Part shown: positions 19,739 to 27,259 of the stretch, piece by piece
Layout of the letters: each line of letters opens with the position of its first letter
How positions within the stretch are numbered: position 1 is the first letter of the stretch
Origin: Streptococcus sanguinis
Lineage (GTDB): Bacteria; Bacillota; Bacilli; Lactobacillales; Streptococcaceae
Reading direction: 5' to 3'
Assembly: GCF_013343115.1 (NCBI RefSeq)
Contig: NZ_CP054570.1
Span: 1,798,001 to 1,862,000, forward strand
Length of the DNA: 64,000 nucleotides
Notes under the pieces: generated by a model
Seen by the model: the letters and a program-made list of their open reading frames with translations, nothing else
The model's database searches: none
Told to the model about the DNA's origin: nothing
Position numbers and translations under genes: made by a program

Positions 19739-20935
19739 TTATTTTTCAGTCAGTGCTGCAAGTCCTGGTAATACTTTACCTTCAAGGAGTTCCATTGATG
19801 CACCTCCACCAGTAGAAATCCATGAGAACTTGTCTGCACGGCCAAGGTTGATAGCTGCAGCAGCTGAGTCCCCACCACCGATGATTGATTTTACACCAGG
19901 TTGTTTCACGATAGCGTCCATAACACCGATTGTACCAGCTTGGAAGTCTGGGTTTTCAAATACACCCATAGGACCATTCCAGACAACAGTCTTCGCACCA
20001 GTCAAGGCTTCATCAAATTTAGCAATAGATTTAGGACCGATATCCAAACCAAGGAAGCCTGGATCCACTGCTTCACCTTCAGTATCTTTCACTTCAGTGT
20101 AGTCAGCAAATGCGTTTGCTTCTTTAGAGTCAACTGGCAGAACCAGTTTGCCGTTAGCTTTTTCAAGAAGAGCTTTCGCAACATCCAATTTATCTTCTTC
20201 GACAAGTGAGTTACCGATTTCGATACCTTGTGCTTTGTAGAATGTGTAAGTCATACCACCACCGATAAGGACTTTATCAGCTTTTTCAAGCAAGTTTTCG
20301 ATAACACCGATCTTGTCAGATACTTTTGAACCACCAAGAATAGCTACGAATGGACGTTCTGGAGTTTCAACTGCTTCTTGGATATAGGCAATTTCGTTTT
20401 CAAGAAGGAAGCCAGCAACTGCTTTTTCAACGTTGCCTGAGATACCTACGTTAGATGCGTGTGCACGGTGAGCTGTACCGAATGCATCATTTACGAAGAT
20501 ACCGTCTCCAAGAGATGCCCAGTATTTACCAAGTTCAGGATCGTTTTTAGATTCTTTCTTGCCGTCAACATCTTCAAAACGAGTGTTTTCAACCAAGAGA
20601 ACTTGTCCATCTTCAAGAGCATTGATAGCTGCTTCCAATTCAGCACCACGAGTGACACCTGGGAAAACAACGTCTTGACCTAATTTAGCAGCCAAGTCTG
20701 CAGCTACTGGCGCAAGAGATTTACCTTCTTTGTCCGCTTCTTCTTTGACACGTCCAAGGTGAGAGAAGAGAATTGCGCGACCGCCTTGCTCGATGATGTA
20801 TTTAATAGTTGGAAGAGCTGCAGTGATACGGTTGTCATTTGTAATCACTCCATCTTTCAATGGTACGTTAAAGTCTACACGAACGAGGACTTTTTTACCT
20901 TTCAAATCAACGTCTTTAACAGTAAGTTTTGCCAT
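19739..20935 (-). CDS. pgk: Phosphoglycerate kinase
   Basis: 398 residues from ATG 20935 ([26 protein letters not shown]), the start matching the family N-terminus; RBS AAAAGGAG upstream. It converts 1,3-bisphosphoglycerate and ADP to 3-phosphoglycerate and ATP. Visible: substrate motif [26 protein letters not shown], nucleotide-site WNGPMGVFE and the C-terminal GGGDSAAA. Strong extended -10 TGATATAAT at the complement of 20972-20980. It is a monocistronic glycolytic gene. Confidence 0.98.
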   Translation of the reverse strand: MAKLTVKDVDLKGKKVLVRVDFNVPLKDGVITNDNRITAALPTIKYIIEQGGRAILFSHLGRVKEEADKEGKSLAPVAADLAAKLGQDVVFPGVTRGAELEAAINALEDGQVLLVENTRFEDVDGKKESKNDPELGKYWASLGDGIFVNDAFGTAHRAHASNVGISGNVEKAVAGFLLENEIAYIQEAVETPERPFVAILGGSKVSDKIGVIENLLEKADKVLIGGGMTYTFYKAQGIEIGNSLVEEDKLDVAKALLEKANGKLVLPVDSKEANAFADYTEVKDTEGEAVDPGFLGLDIGPKSIAKFDEALTGAKTVVWNGPMGVFENPDFQAGTIGVMDAIVKQPGVKSIIGGGDSAAAAINLGRADKFSWISTGGGASMELLEGKVLPGLAALTEK

Positions 20936-21020
20936 GTTACAAAAACTCCTTTTCATATTTTATACGCAACTATTATATCATATTTTCCAAAAGTTTTCTT
21001 GATATAAAGAAAATTTTCAC

Positions 21021-21046
21021 AAAAAAGAAGTGCCACGCACTTCTTT
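21021..21046. terminator. Strong hairpin upstream of pgk (bidirectional terminator form)
   Basis: AAGAAGTGC (21026-21034) pairs with GCACTTCTT (21037-21045 region), with AAAAAA before and TTTCTCT after. It insulates pgk from the VIT gene. Confidence 0.7.
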
Positions 21047-21139
21047 CTCTCGAACGTTGAATTAGAGAATGGGAAGAAGGGAGCTGAACTCATTCAGACA
21101 ATAAGTTAAAGCTTTATTTTTCTCTAGATTTGACAACTC

Positions 21140-21162
21140 AAAAAGCCAGTAAAACTACTGAC
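21140..21162 (-). terminator. Terminator of the VIT-family gene
   Basis: Minus-strand GTCAGTA/TTACTGGC stem followed by TTTTTGAG, 17 bases after the stop. Confidence 0.6.
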
Positions 21163-21179
21163 TTCAATGCTTTCCATTG

Positions 21180-21869
21180 TTAAATTGCAAATACTTGTCC
21201 TACTGCATAAGTGACCGCCATGGTTAAAAGTCCGATCACGAGGTTGCGAATCATGGCATTTTTGAGCGGTGCTTTGCCCAATCTAGCGCTAGTATAGCCT
21301 GTTCCCAAAAGGGCCAAGGCCACGATTAGAACGGTTGCCCAGATACGGATATTGGCTGGAAGCAGGATAATGGTAACCATAGGAAAAAGCGCACCAACAG
21401 CAAAGGCTAAAAAGCTTGATACGGCAGCATGCCAGGGATTAGTGAACTCCTCAATCTCGATGCCATATTTTTCCTGCACCAAGGCCTCCAACGGATCTTG
21501 GAGAAAAGCCCGATTGGTCATGAGCTGAGCAGAAGTCTCACACTCGCCATTTTGAACATAGGCAGCATAGAGAGACTGCCTAGCGATATCTGGATTTTTT
21601 TCTAATAGCTCCCGCTCTCTAGCAACAGCAGCTTCTTCTGTATCCTTTTGAGTAGAAACTGATACATACTCTCCGCCAGCCATAGAAAAGGCGCCCGCAA
21701 AGACTGCCGCCAAACCAGACAGAAAGATAATCCAGACATCGTCCGTCGCACTAGCTACCCCAATAACCACACCTGCTATGGAAATAATACCATCATTGGC
21801 TCCTAAAACCCCGGCCCGCAATATATTCAGCCGCCCACTAAAGTTCGTATCAATTTTATGTTCTTCCAC
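21180..21869 (-). CDS. VIT1/CCC1 family divalent metal transporter
   Basis: 229 residues from GTG 21869 (VEEHKIDTNFSGRLNILRAGVLGANDG), chosen because the family starts with a short acidic/basic stretch before SGRLN; the frame is open further upstream only through a low-complexity AT-rich run. Features are GANDGIISIAGVVIGVASA in helix 1, GEYVSVSTQKDTEEA after helix 2, then the cytoplasmic metal-binding helices with many Glu, and three C-terminal helices. Family members export or sequester Fe2+/Mn2+; here efflux of Mn/Fe from the cytoplasm is a reasonable guess given mntH and ssaACB nearby. Confidence 0.85.
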   Translation of the reverse strand: MEEHKIDTNFSGRLNILRAGVLGANDGIISIAGVVIGVASATDDVWIIFLSGLAAVFAGAFSMAGGEYVSVSTQKDTEEAAVARERELLEKNPDIARQSLYAAYVQNGECETSAQLMTNRAFLQDPLEALVQEKYGIEIEEFTNPWHAAVSSFLAFAVGALFPMVTIILLPANIRIWATVLIVALALLGTGYTSARLGKAPLKNAMIRNLVIGLLTMAVTYAVGQVFAI

Positions 21870-21969
21870 TATTTTAATTTTCTCTTTCTTTTTATTTATA
21901 ATGATTATAAATAAAATCCAGAAGTAATACAAGAGAAAATCGAAAAATGAGAAAAGTTCTACTATTTAA

Positions 21970-22003
21970 GAGAAGAAAGTCACCAGATTTCTACTATCTG
22001 ATG
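21970..22003 (-). terminator. Terminator of the SDR-araC operon
   Basis: Minus-strand CATCAGAT/ATCTGGTG stem with one wobble pair, followed by ACTTTCTTCT; modest strength. Confidence 0.5.
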
Positions 22004-22025
22004 CCTTTCAAGTTCTATTTATATT

Positions 22026-23006
22026 TTAGGGTTGTTTCTGAATCTCTTCTCGATACTCCGATATCGTCTTTCCTGTCCACTTTTTAAAGGCTCGAGAGAA
22101 GGAAGATACTTCCGAATAACCAAGCAAATAGGCTACATCATCCGTTGTCATGTCAGGATTTTTGAAGTAACCAAAGGCTAGAATCTTCTGCACATTTTGC
22201 AATTCCTGGTTAAACTTGGTCCCTTCTGCCGTCAGATTTCGTTGCAAGGTTCGGCTACTAATACCGAGAGTCGCTGCGATATCCTCGATACTAAATGCCC
22301 CACTTGGAATAGCTTGATAGAGTTTTTGCTGGACAATTCCTGTGAAACTTTCACTGGTCACGGCTTCTGCCAAGCGCTCTTTGAGCTGAGGTTCTAGGTA
22401 ATCCAACATGACATTATTGGCTGTCAGGAATGGTTTCTCTAAATCCGACTTTTTAAAGACAACTTCATTGCCCTCCATTTCTTCCACATGACAGCTAAGT
22501 ACCTTCAGGCTAGCTTCTTCATAGACATATGGAGTACCAACGTGTACAGGGATGATATTTTCTCCAGTCCCTGTCCGAATCAAATCGACCAATAATAGTT
22601 GTTCATTGAGAATGGCGAAACGGGGCAAGTCAAGACCTGGATAATCATAGCGGTAGCTAACACGGACAAGGTCATCAAAGGTTTCGATGCTAACAACAAT
22701 GGGACCTGTGATTTTCTTGTATTTAGCAAAATGTTCAATCGCTGCGAGACCATTTTTTGACGAAAGTGCCGCAAAGAAAGGCGGCATGAACATTTGGATA
22801 TCCTTGATACGGCTCATGGCAATGATCTGCTCATCAGTGGCCACCTTATCAAAAGCCGTCAAAAGATGGTAGTAATCCAGAGTTGAGAGATTCATCTCTT
22901 CCTTCCAGGTGGTATCTGGAAGATTGGCCAGTTCCAGAATCATATTCAAGTCTAGCCCGATTTGTTTTAAATTGTCAATATATTGCTGACTGAGATTCAG
23001 ACGCAT
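22026..23006 (-). CDS. AraC family transcriptional regulator
   Basis: 326 residues. The N-terminal ligand domain is of the OruR/ArgR-type (PF12625-like; LANLPDTTWKEEMNLSTLDYYHLLTAFD, SIETFDDLVRVSYRYD). The C-terminal AraC double helix-turn-helix is at about 235-320: FSIEDIAATLGISSRTLQRNL and DVAYLLGYSEVSSFSRAFKKWTGKTISEYR. It follows the SDR gene after 19 bases, so both are transcribed from the promoter carrying the phased TTGTC repeats, which are its likely binding sites. Ligand unknown. Confidence 0.9.
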   Translation of the reverse strand: MRLNLSQQYIDNLKQIGLDLNMILELANLPDTTWKEEMNLSTLDYYHLLTAFDKVATDEQIIAMSRIKDIQMFMPPFFAALSSKNGLAAIEHFAKYKKITGPIVVSIETFDDLVRVSYRYDYPGLDLPRFAILNEQLLLVDLIRTGTGENIIPVHVGTPYVYEEASLKVLSCHVEEMEGNEVVFKKSDLEKPFLTANNVMLDYLEPQLKERLAEAVTSESFTGIVQQKLYQAIPSGAFSIEDIAATLGISSRTLQRNLTAEGTKFNQELQNVQKILAFGYFKNPDMTTDDVAYLLGYSEVSSFSRAFKKWTGKTISEYREEIQKQP

Positions 23007-23025
23007 AGGGTTTCTCCATTTTCTC

Positions 23026-23847
23026 TTAAGAAGCCCGCTTCATGAGGGCATCAAACCAACGATCTGGCAAGATAGCATGCAAGAATACCAAAGGTTTAGC
23101 TCCCATACCAACTAAATAGCGTGTTTTAGGACGACGGCTGTTAACTGCTTTTGAAATAGCGTTTGAAATCACTTTTGGATTTGACATCATATTACCGGAG
23201 TATTGCTTCCGCATCCCTTCTGCTGCCTTAGTGGCTGCTGCTTCATAAGCACCACCTTTAGCTGATTCAGCCAATTTGTCAGCAGCGATGAAGCCCCAGT
23301 CCGTTTTAATACCGCCTGGTTCGATGATAGAGACATCAATGCCATAATCAGCCACTTCCATACGAAGACCATCTGAAAAAGCTTCAAGAGCATATTTGGT
23401 CGCATGATACCAAGCACCAAAGTAGGATGTCAAACGACCACCCATTGAACCCACATTAATAATGCGACCTGAATTTTGCTTACGCATATAAGGAAGAACG
23501 AGCTGGGTCAAGCGAGCTAGACCAAAGATATTCACTTCAAACTGCATCTTGGCTTCTTCAATCGTTACATCTTCAACGGCACCATATGAACCGTAACCAG
23601 CATTATTGACTAAGACATCGATACGATTTTCTTTCTTGATGATGAGATTAAGAGCTTCTTTAATGCTAACTTCATCTGTAATATCCAAACGAACTGGTGT
23701 CACGCCAAAGATTTCAAGTGGTTTCATGGCATCCACACGGCGGGCAGCTCCATAGACAATATGACCTTCTTTAGCAAGTTGTTCAGCAGTTTGGTAGCCG
23801 ATACCTGATGAAGCGCCTGTGACTAAGATAACTTTTTTGTTTGACAT
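23026..23847 (-). CDS. Short-chain dehydrogenase/reductase (classical SDR)
   Basis: 273 residues. TGASSGIG (about 10-17) is the NAD(P)-binding TGxxxGxG. NNAGYGSYG is the NNAG motif, GSMGGR holds the catalytic Ser, and WYHATKYALE is Y-x3-K. Arginines after the second strand (GAARRVD) suggest NADPH preference. The C-terminus (LPDRWFDALMKR) resembles the YkvO/retinol-dehydrogenase-like oxidoreductases common in Firmicutes. First gene of an operon with the AraC regulator. Substrate not inferable. Confidence 0.9.
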   Translation of the reverse strand: MSNKKVILVTGASSGIGYQTAEQLAKEGHIVYGAARRVDAMKPLEIFGVTPVRLDITDEVSIKEALNLIIKKENRIDVLVNNAGYGSYGAVEDVTIEEAKMQFEVNIFGLARLTQLVLPYMRKQNSGRIINVGSMGGRLTSYFGAWYHATKYALEAFSDGLRMEVADYGIDVSIIEPGGIKTDWGFIAADKLAESAKGGAYEAAATKAAEGMRKQYSGNMMSNPKVISNAISKAVNSRRPKTRYLVGMGAKPLVFLHAILPDRWFDALMKRAS

Positions 23848-23885
23848 GTTGATTTCCTCTTTTGTTTCATTTGATTGATGAGACT

Positions 23886-23914
23886 ATTATACGATACAGG
23901 AAGCGACAAGTAAA
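23886..23914 (-). promoter_or_regulatory. Promoter of the SDR-araC operon
   Basis: Minus-strand TTTACT (complement of 23909-23914), 17-base spacer, TATAAT (complement of 23886-23891). Confidence 0.65.
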
Positions 23915-23950
23915 CGACAGATTCTGACAACGGAATGACAATTTACGACA
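23904..23950 (-). promoter_or_regulatory. Five phased TTGTC-type direct repeats upstream of the SDR-araC promoter
   Basis: GACA on the plus strand (TGTC on the minus) starts at 23905, 23916, 23926, 23937 and 23947, spaced 11, 10, 11 and 10 bases. All copies are in the same orientation on one face of the helix. Four of the five extend to TTGTC(A/G). The array abuts the -35, as expected for an activator; AraC-family proteins bind such direct repeats. Confidence 0.6.
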
Positions 23951-24036
23951 AAAGCGAGCGTATTTCTTCTACTATATCATTTTTAACCGGTCAAATACTC
24001 GAATTGCAATATCTTGTAAAATTTTTAAAAAAATCA

Positions 24037-24067
24037 TTGACATGGAACGCGTTCCACAGGATATACT
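24037..24067 (+). promoter_or_regulatory. HAD-lacI promoter with palindromic LacI-type operator
   Basis: TTGACA (24037-24042) is followed at once by the perfect 14-bp palindrome TGGAACGCGTTCCA (24043-24056), then TATACT (24062-24067; spacer 19). The operator fills the -35/-10 spacer, so binding would block RNA polymerase. The LacI-family protein encoded second in the operon is the obvious candidate. Confidence 0.8.
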
Positions 24068-24097
24068 TTAGAAAAACACCAAACGGAGGTTCATAAT

Positions 24098-24901
24098 ATG
24101 ACAATCAAACGTATTTTTTGCGATATGGATGGAACGCTATTGAATAGCCAAGGCAGACTGACTGACAGTAATGCTAAACTTATTTCTCAGGCCAATCTTC
24201 CTTTCACCCTGGTTTCCGCACGAGCACCTATGGAGATGAAAGAAGCCATTGATAAATTAGAACTGACTGGCCCCCAGATTGGTTTCAATGGTGGATTGAT
24301 TTATACCTACAAGCAAAATCAAATCAAGATCCTGCATCAGCAAGCTTTAGAAAGAAATGATTCTACTTATTTAGTCAACTTTATCAACCAGCATTTTCCT
24401 CACTTAAGTCAATCTTACTACGACTTAGAAAACTGGTATACCTATAAAATGGACAATGGAATCGACTATGAGCAACAATTGACCAGACTAGAGGCAACTA
24501 TTATCGGGGAGGAGCAATACCTAAAAGTTCAAACAAGTATTTTTAAAATTATGCTCATCACTTTTGATGGAAACGAAATGAGAGCATTAAAAGCTAAACT
24601 CGAAGAATTAAATCTTCCAAATGTTTCTATACAGCAAGCTGGTGATTTTTATCTAGAAATTACACACAAAAAAGCTAAAAAATCAGTTGGAATTGACTAT
24701 ATAATCAAAGAAGAAAAGCTACATAAAAAAGAACTAGTCGCCTTCGGCGATGGTCACAATGATCTCCCTATGTTTGAACGGGTTGGACTGAGTATTGCAA
24801 TGGAAAATGCTAGTCAAGCAATCAAAGACAAAGTCAGTCTCATTACCAAAACTAACGATGAAGACGGTGTTGGCTATGGTATCCATCACTTTCTCCTATA
24901 A
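24098..24901 (+). CDS. HAD superfamily Cof-type hydrolase (sugar/nucleotide phosphatase)
   Basis: 267 residues. HAD motif I is DMDGTLL (about 8-14), motif II is in FTLVSARAP, the type IIB cap lies between, motif III is KKAKKSVGI, and motif IV is GDGHNDLPMFE with the family's GxGxND. Members dephosphorylate sugar phosphates or flavin/PLP precursors. The adjacent LacI-family regulator and operator suggest a sugar phosphate as substrate or signal. RBS GGAGG eleven bases before ATG 24098. Confidence 0.92.
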   Translation: MTIKRIFCDMDGTLLNSQGRLTDSNAKLISQANLPFTLVSARAPMEMKEAIDKLELTGPQIGFNGGLIYTYKQNQIKILHQQALERNDSTYLVNFINQHFPHLSQSYYDLENWYTYKMDNGIDYEQQLTRLEATIIGEEQYLKVQTSIFKIMLITFDGNEMRALKAKLEELNLPNVSIQQAGDFYLEITHKKAKKSVGIDYIIKEEKLHKKELVAFGDGHNDLPMFERVGLSIAMENASQAIKDKVSLITKTNDEDGVGYGIHHFLL

Positions 24902-24909
24902 GTCCAATC

Positions 24910-24939
24910 TTGCCAACAACTCCTATCATTTGGTATAGT
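24910..24939 (+). promoter_or_regulatory. Internal promoter before the lacI-type gene
   Basis: TTGCCA (24910-24915), 18-base spacer, extended -10 TGGTATAGT ending 24939, within the 58-base gap. Confidence 0.5.
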
Positions 24940-24959
24940 GTATAAAGAAAGGGGGTACT

Positions 24960-25895
24960 ATGGTTTCCATACGTGACATCGCCAAACAATCTGGCTATTC
25001 CATCTCAACTGTTTCTCGCTACATCAACAAATCAGGTTATGTCTCACAAGAAGCTGCCGAAACAATTTCAGCTATTATAAAAGAACTAGATTATAGCCCT
25101 AGTCAGATTGCTAGAGACTTAAGTGCCGGCCATACTCGAAAAATCGGTGTTGTAGTGCCTCATGTTCGGCATACCTACTTTACTGAATTGATAAAGGGGT
25201 TGCTAGACGCAGCCCTAGAGAGTCATTACCAGCTCCTATTTTTGCCATCAGACTACAGCATAGAAGCTGAGAAATCCTATCTGGAACAGCTACGGAGCAA
25301 TGCTTTTGATGCACTAATCTTTACTTCTCGGGCTATTGATATACAGACCATCGCTAGCTACCGAAAATATGGCTCCATTGTCTGTCTGGAAGAAACAGAC
25401 TTACCTGAGTTAATTTCTATCTCAGTGGATCGAAAACCTGGATATCAAGCTCTCTTTAAATGGATCCAGAAGCATAACCCCCAGAAAGTAGCCTTGTTAT
25501 TCTCTCGAAACAGTCCAATCAGCCCCACTTTTCGTGAAACCCTATCAGTCTTTGAGGAAATTTTCAAGGGCGTGGAGTATGTAACTTTTGGGGGATTAAT
25601 GAGATATGAGGATGCAGGATGGATTTTTGAAAAGCTGTGTATGCAAAAAGGTTTAGACTGCATTGTTTCCAATAGCGATGACTTAGCAGTCGGACTACTA
25701 GAATTCTATAAAAAAGCTGGTATAGAACCGCCACTCATTGTCAGTCAAACCAGTCAGTTGTCTGGGAAACTGCTCAATATCCCCAGCATTGACAACTATT
25801 CTTACCAACTTGGCACACTTGCTTTTAAAGCGGCTATTGCAAAAAATCCCCAGTCAATCTGCTTGCCATCAAAATTTCTAATCAAAAGAAAATAA
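24960..25895 (+). CDS. LacI family transcriptional repressor
   Basis: 311 residues. N-terminal LacI helix-turn-helix SIRDIAKQSGYSISTVSRYINKSGYVSQEAAETI with hinge YSPSQIARDLSAGHTRKIGVVVP, then a periplasmic-binding-like effector domain. RBS AAAGGGGG. It lies in an operon behind the HAD phosphatase whose promoter carries a palindromic operator, which indicates autoregulation. The effector domain is slightly shorter than in most family members (usual 330-340). Effector unknown. Confidence 0.92.
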   Translation: MVSIRDIAKQSGYSISTVSRYINKSGYVSQEAAETISAIIKELDYSPSQIARDLSAGHTRKIGVVVPHVRHTYFTELIKGLLDAALESHYQLLFLPSDYSIEAEKSYLEQLRSNAFDALIFTSRAIDIQTIASYRKYGSIVCLEETDLPELISISVDRKPGYQALFKWIQKHNPQKVALLFSRNSPISPTFRETLSVFEEIFKGVEYVTFGGLMRYEDAGWIFEKLCMQKGLDCIVSNSDDLAVGLLEFYKKAGIEPPLIVSQTSQLSGKLLNIPSIDNYSYQLGTLAFKAAIAKNPQSICLPSKFLIKRK

Positions 25896-25920
25896 AAGTG
25901 GTTTAGGCCACCTTTTTAGT
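25892..25920 (+). terminator. Terminator of the HAD-lacI operon
   Basis: AAAAGTGG/CCACCTTTTT stem overlapping the last codon, followed by AGTTTT. Confidence 0.6.
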
Positions 25921-25999
25921 TTTGCTAGTTTACTTGTATCTCTTGATACCCATTTTCTGTTATAATAAATTGTTAGAAATCAGCGCGAAAGGATTTACA

Positions 26000-27145
26000 A
26001 TGACAAATCTTATCAAACACAAACGGGTGGAATTTAGCGAGCTTTTTTATGACTTGGTTTTTGTCTACGCGATTTCCAAAACAACTGCCCTCATCCATCA
26101 TCTTCATCATGGGGTTCTATCCCTGGATGCTATTTTCGGCTTCCTGATGTCACTTCTAGTTCTGGTCAATTCTTGGATGATTCAGACCGTCTATACTAAT
26201 CGCTATGGGAAAAATTCTCTTTTTAATATGGTCGTCATGTTCGTCAATATGGCCATGCTGCTCTTGATATCAAACATGATTACCAATGACTGGCAGTCCT
26301 ATTTCCATACCTTCTGCTGGACGATTGGGACACTGACCCTGACCTTATTTTTCCAATATCTGGTTGAATATCTTCGAAAATCTACAAGCTCTGCCAATCG
26401 TAAAAGTATCAAAGGATTTCTTTGGATGACCGGTCTTCGAACTATTTTGGTCTACCTAGCTGCTCTCTTGGCAATTCATCTTGGGATTCATGTCTACATG
26501 ACTGGGATTCTCCTGACCTTTATCATGCCCGTCCTATTGACACGAAAAGTTTCCCATTTTCAAATCAACCTGCCCCACCTGATTGAACGCATTTCGCTTT
26601 TAGTTATCATCACTTTTGGTGAGATGATTATGGGACTAGCTGATTTCTTTACCCTTGAACATTTCTCCATCCATTCTATCCTTTACTTTATCATCATGGT
26701 CAACCTCTTTATGAATTACTTTGGTCAGTTTGACCATGCTATTGATGAGAATGGGGAGAATAAAGGAATCTTCCTAATTTATAGCCACTATCCGATTTTT
26801 ATCGGCTTAATTATGGTCACTGTTTCTATGAGTTTCTTGGTAAATCCTGAAGCCCATCACCTCTTTGCGACTAGCTTCTTCTATGCTGGTATCGGACTCT
26901 TCCAAGCTGCGGTCTTGTCAAATGGTCGCTTCAACAAGAGTTATCTCCGCTATAACAAGTTCTTTTATGGGTTCCAAGCAGGAATCTTCCTTCTCGGATT
27001 GGCCTTTTCATTCCTTTTTTCAGCCAGCCCAACCATCGTCATTGCTATCGCAACCCTGATGACCTTAGCAATGGAAATTCATTTTACTCATTTTTATATG
27101 GCACAGACCAAGAAATTCTCAACACCTAATTGGGAATTGTTCTAA
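26000..27145 (+). CDS. ltrA: Low temperature requirement protein A (LtrA) family membrane protein
   Basis: 381 residues from ATG 26000, with RBS GAAAGGA. The N-terminus KHKRVEFSELFYDLVFVYAISKTT is the LtrA signature (V-x-x-x-ELFYDLVFV). About ten transmembrane helices follow, including LISLLVIITFGEMIMGL, the conserved E in a central helix. The family was named from a cold-sensitive Listeria mutant and its biochemical role is unknown. It has its own extended -10 (TGTTATAAT, 25959-25966) and terminator. Confidence 0.88.
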   Translation: MTNLIKHKRVEFSELFYDLVFVYAISKTTALIHHLHHGVLSLDAIFGFLMSLLVLVNSWMIQTVYTNRYGKNSLFNMVVMFVNMAMLLLISNMITNDWQSYFHTFCWTIGTLTLTLFFQYLVEYLRKSTSSANRKSIKGFLWMTGLRTILVYLAALLAIHLGIHVYMTGILLTFIMPVLLTRKVSHFQINLPHLIERISLLVIITFGEMIMGLADFFTLEHFSIHSILYFIIMVNLFMNYFGQFDHAIDENGENKGIFLIYSHYPIFIGLIMVTVSMSFLVNPEAHHLFATSFFYAGIGLFQAAVLSNGRFNKSYLRYNKFFYGFQAGIFLLGLAFSFLFSASPTIVIAIATLMTLAMEIHFTHFYMAQTKKFSTPNWELF

Positions 27146-27148
27146 CAA

Positions 27149-27185
27149 AAGACCTTGAGAAAATTTTCTCAAGGTCTTCTTTGTA
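27149..27185. terminator. Bidirectional terminator between ltrA and leuS
   Basis: AAGACCTTGAGAAAA pairs perfectly with TTTTCTCAAGGTCTT (27149-27178). Short T-runs lie on both outer sides. The ltrA and leuS genes converge on it. Confidence 0.85.
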
Positions 27186-27259
27186 TTTGATAGCAATAGC
27201 ATTTTATTGTCTGATGCGGACTTGATTGAAATCTCCTGCAAATGCAATAAACAAACTAA

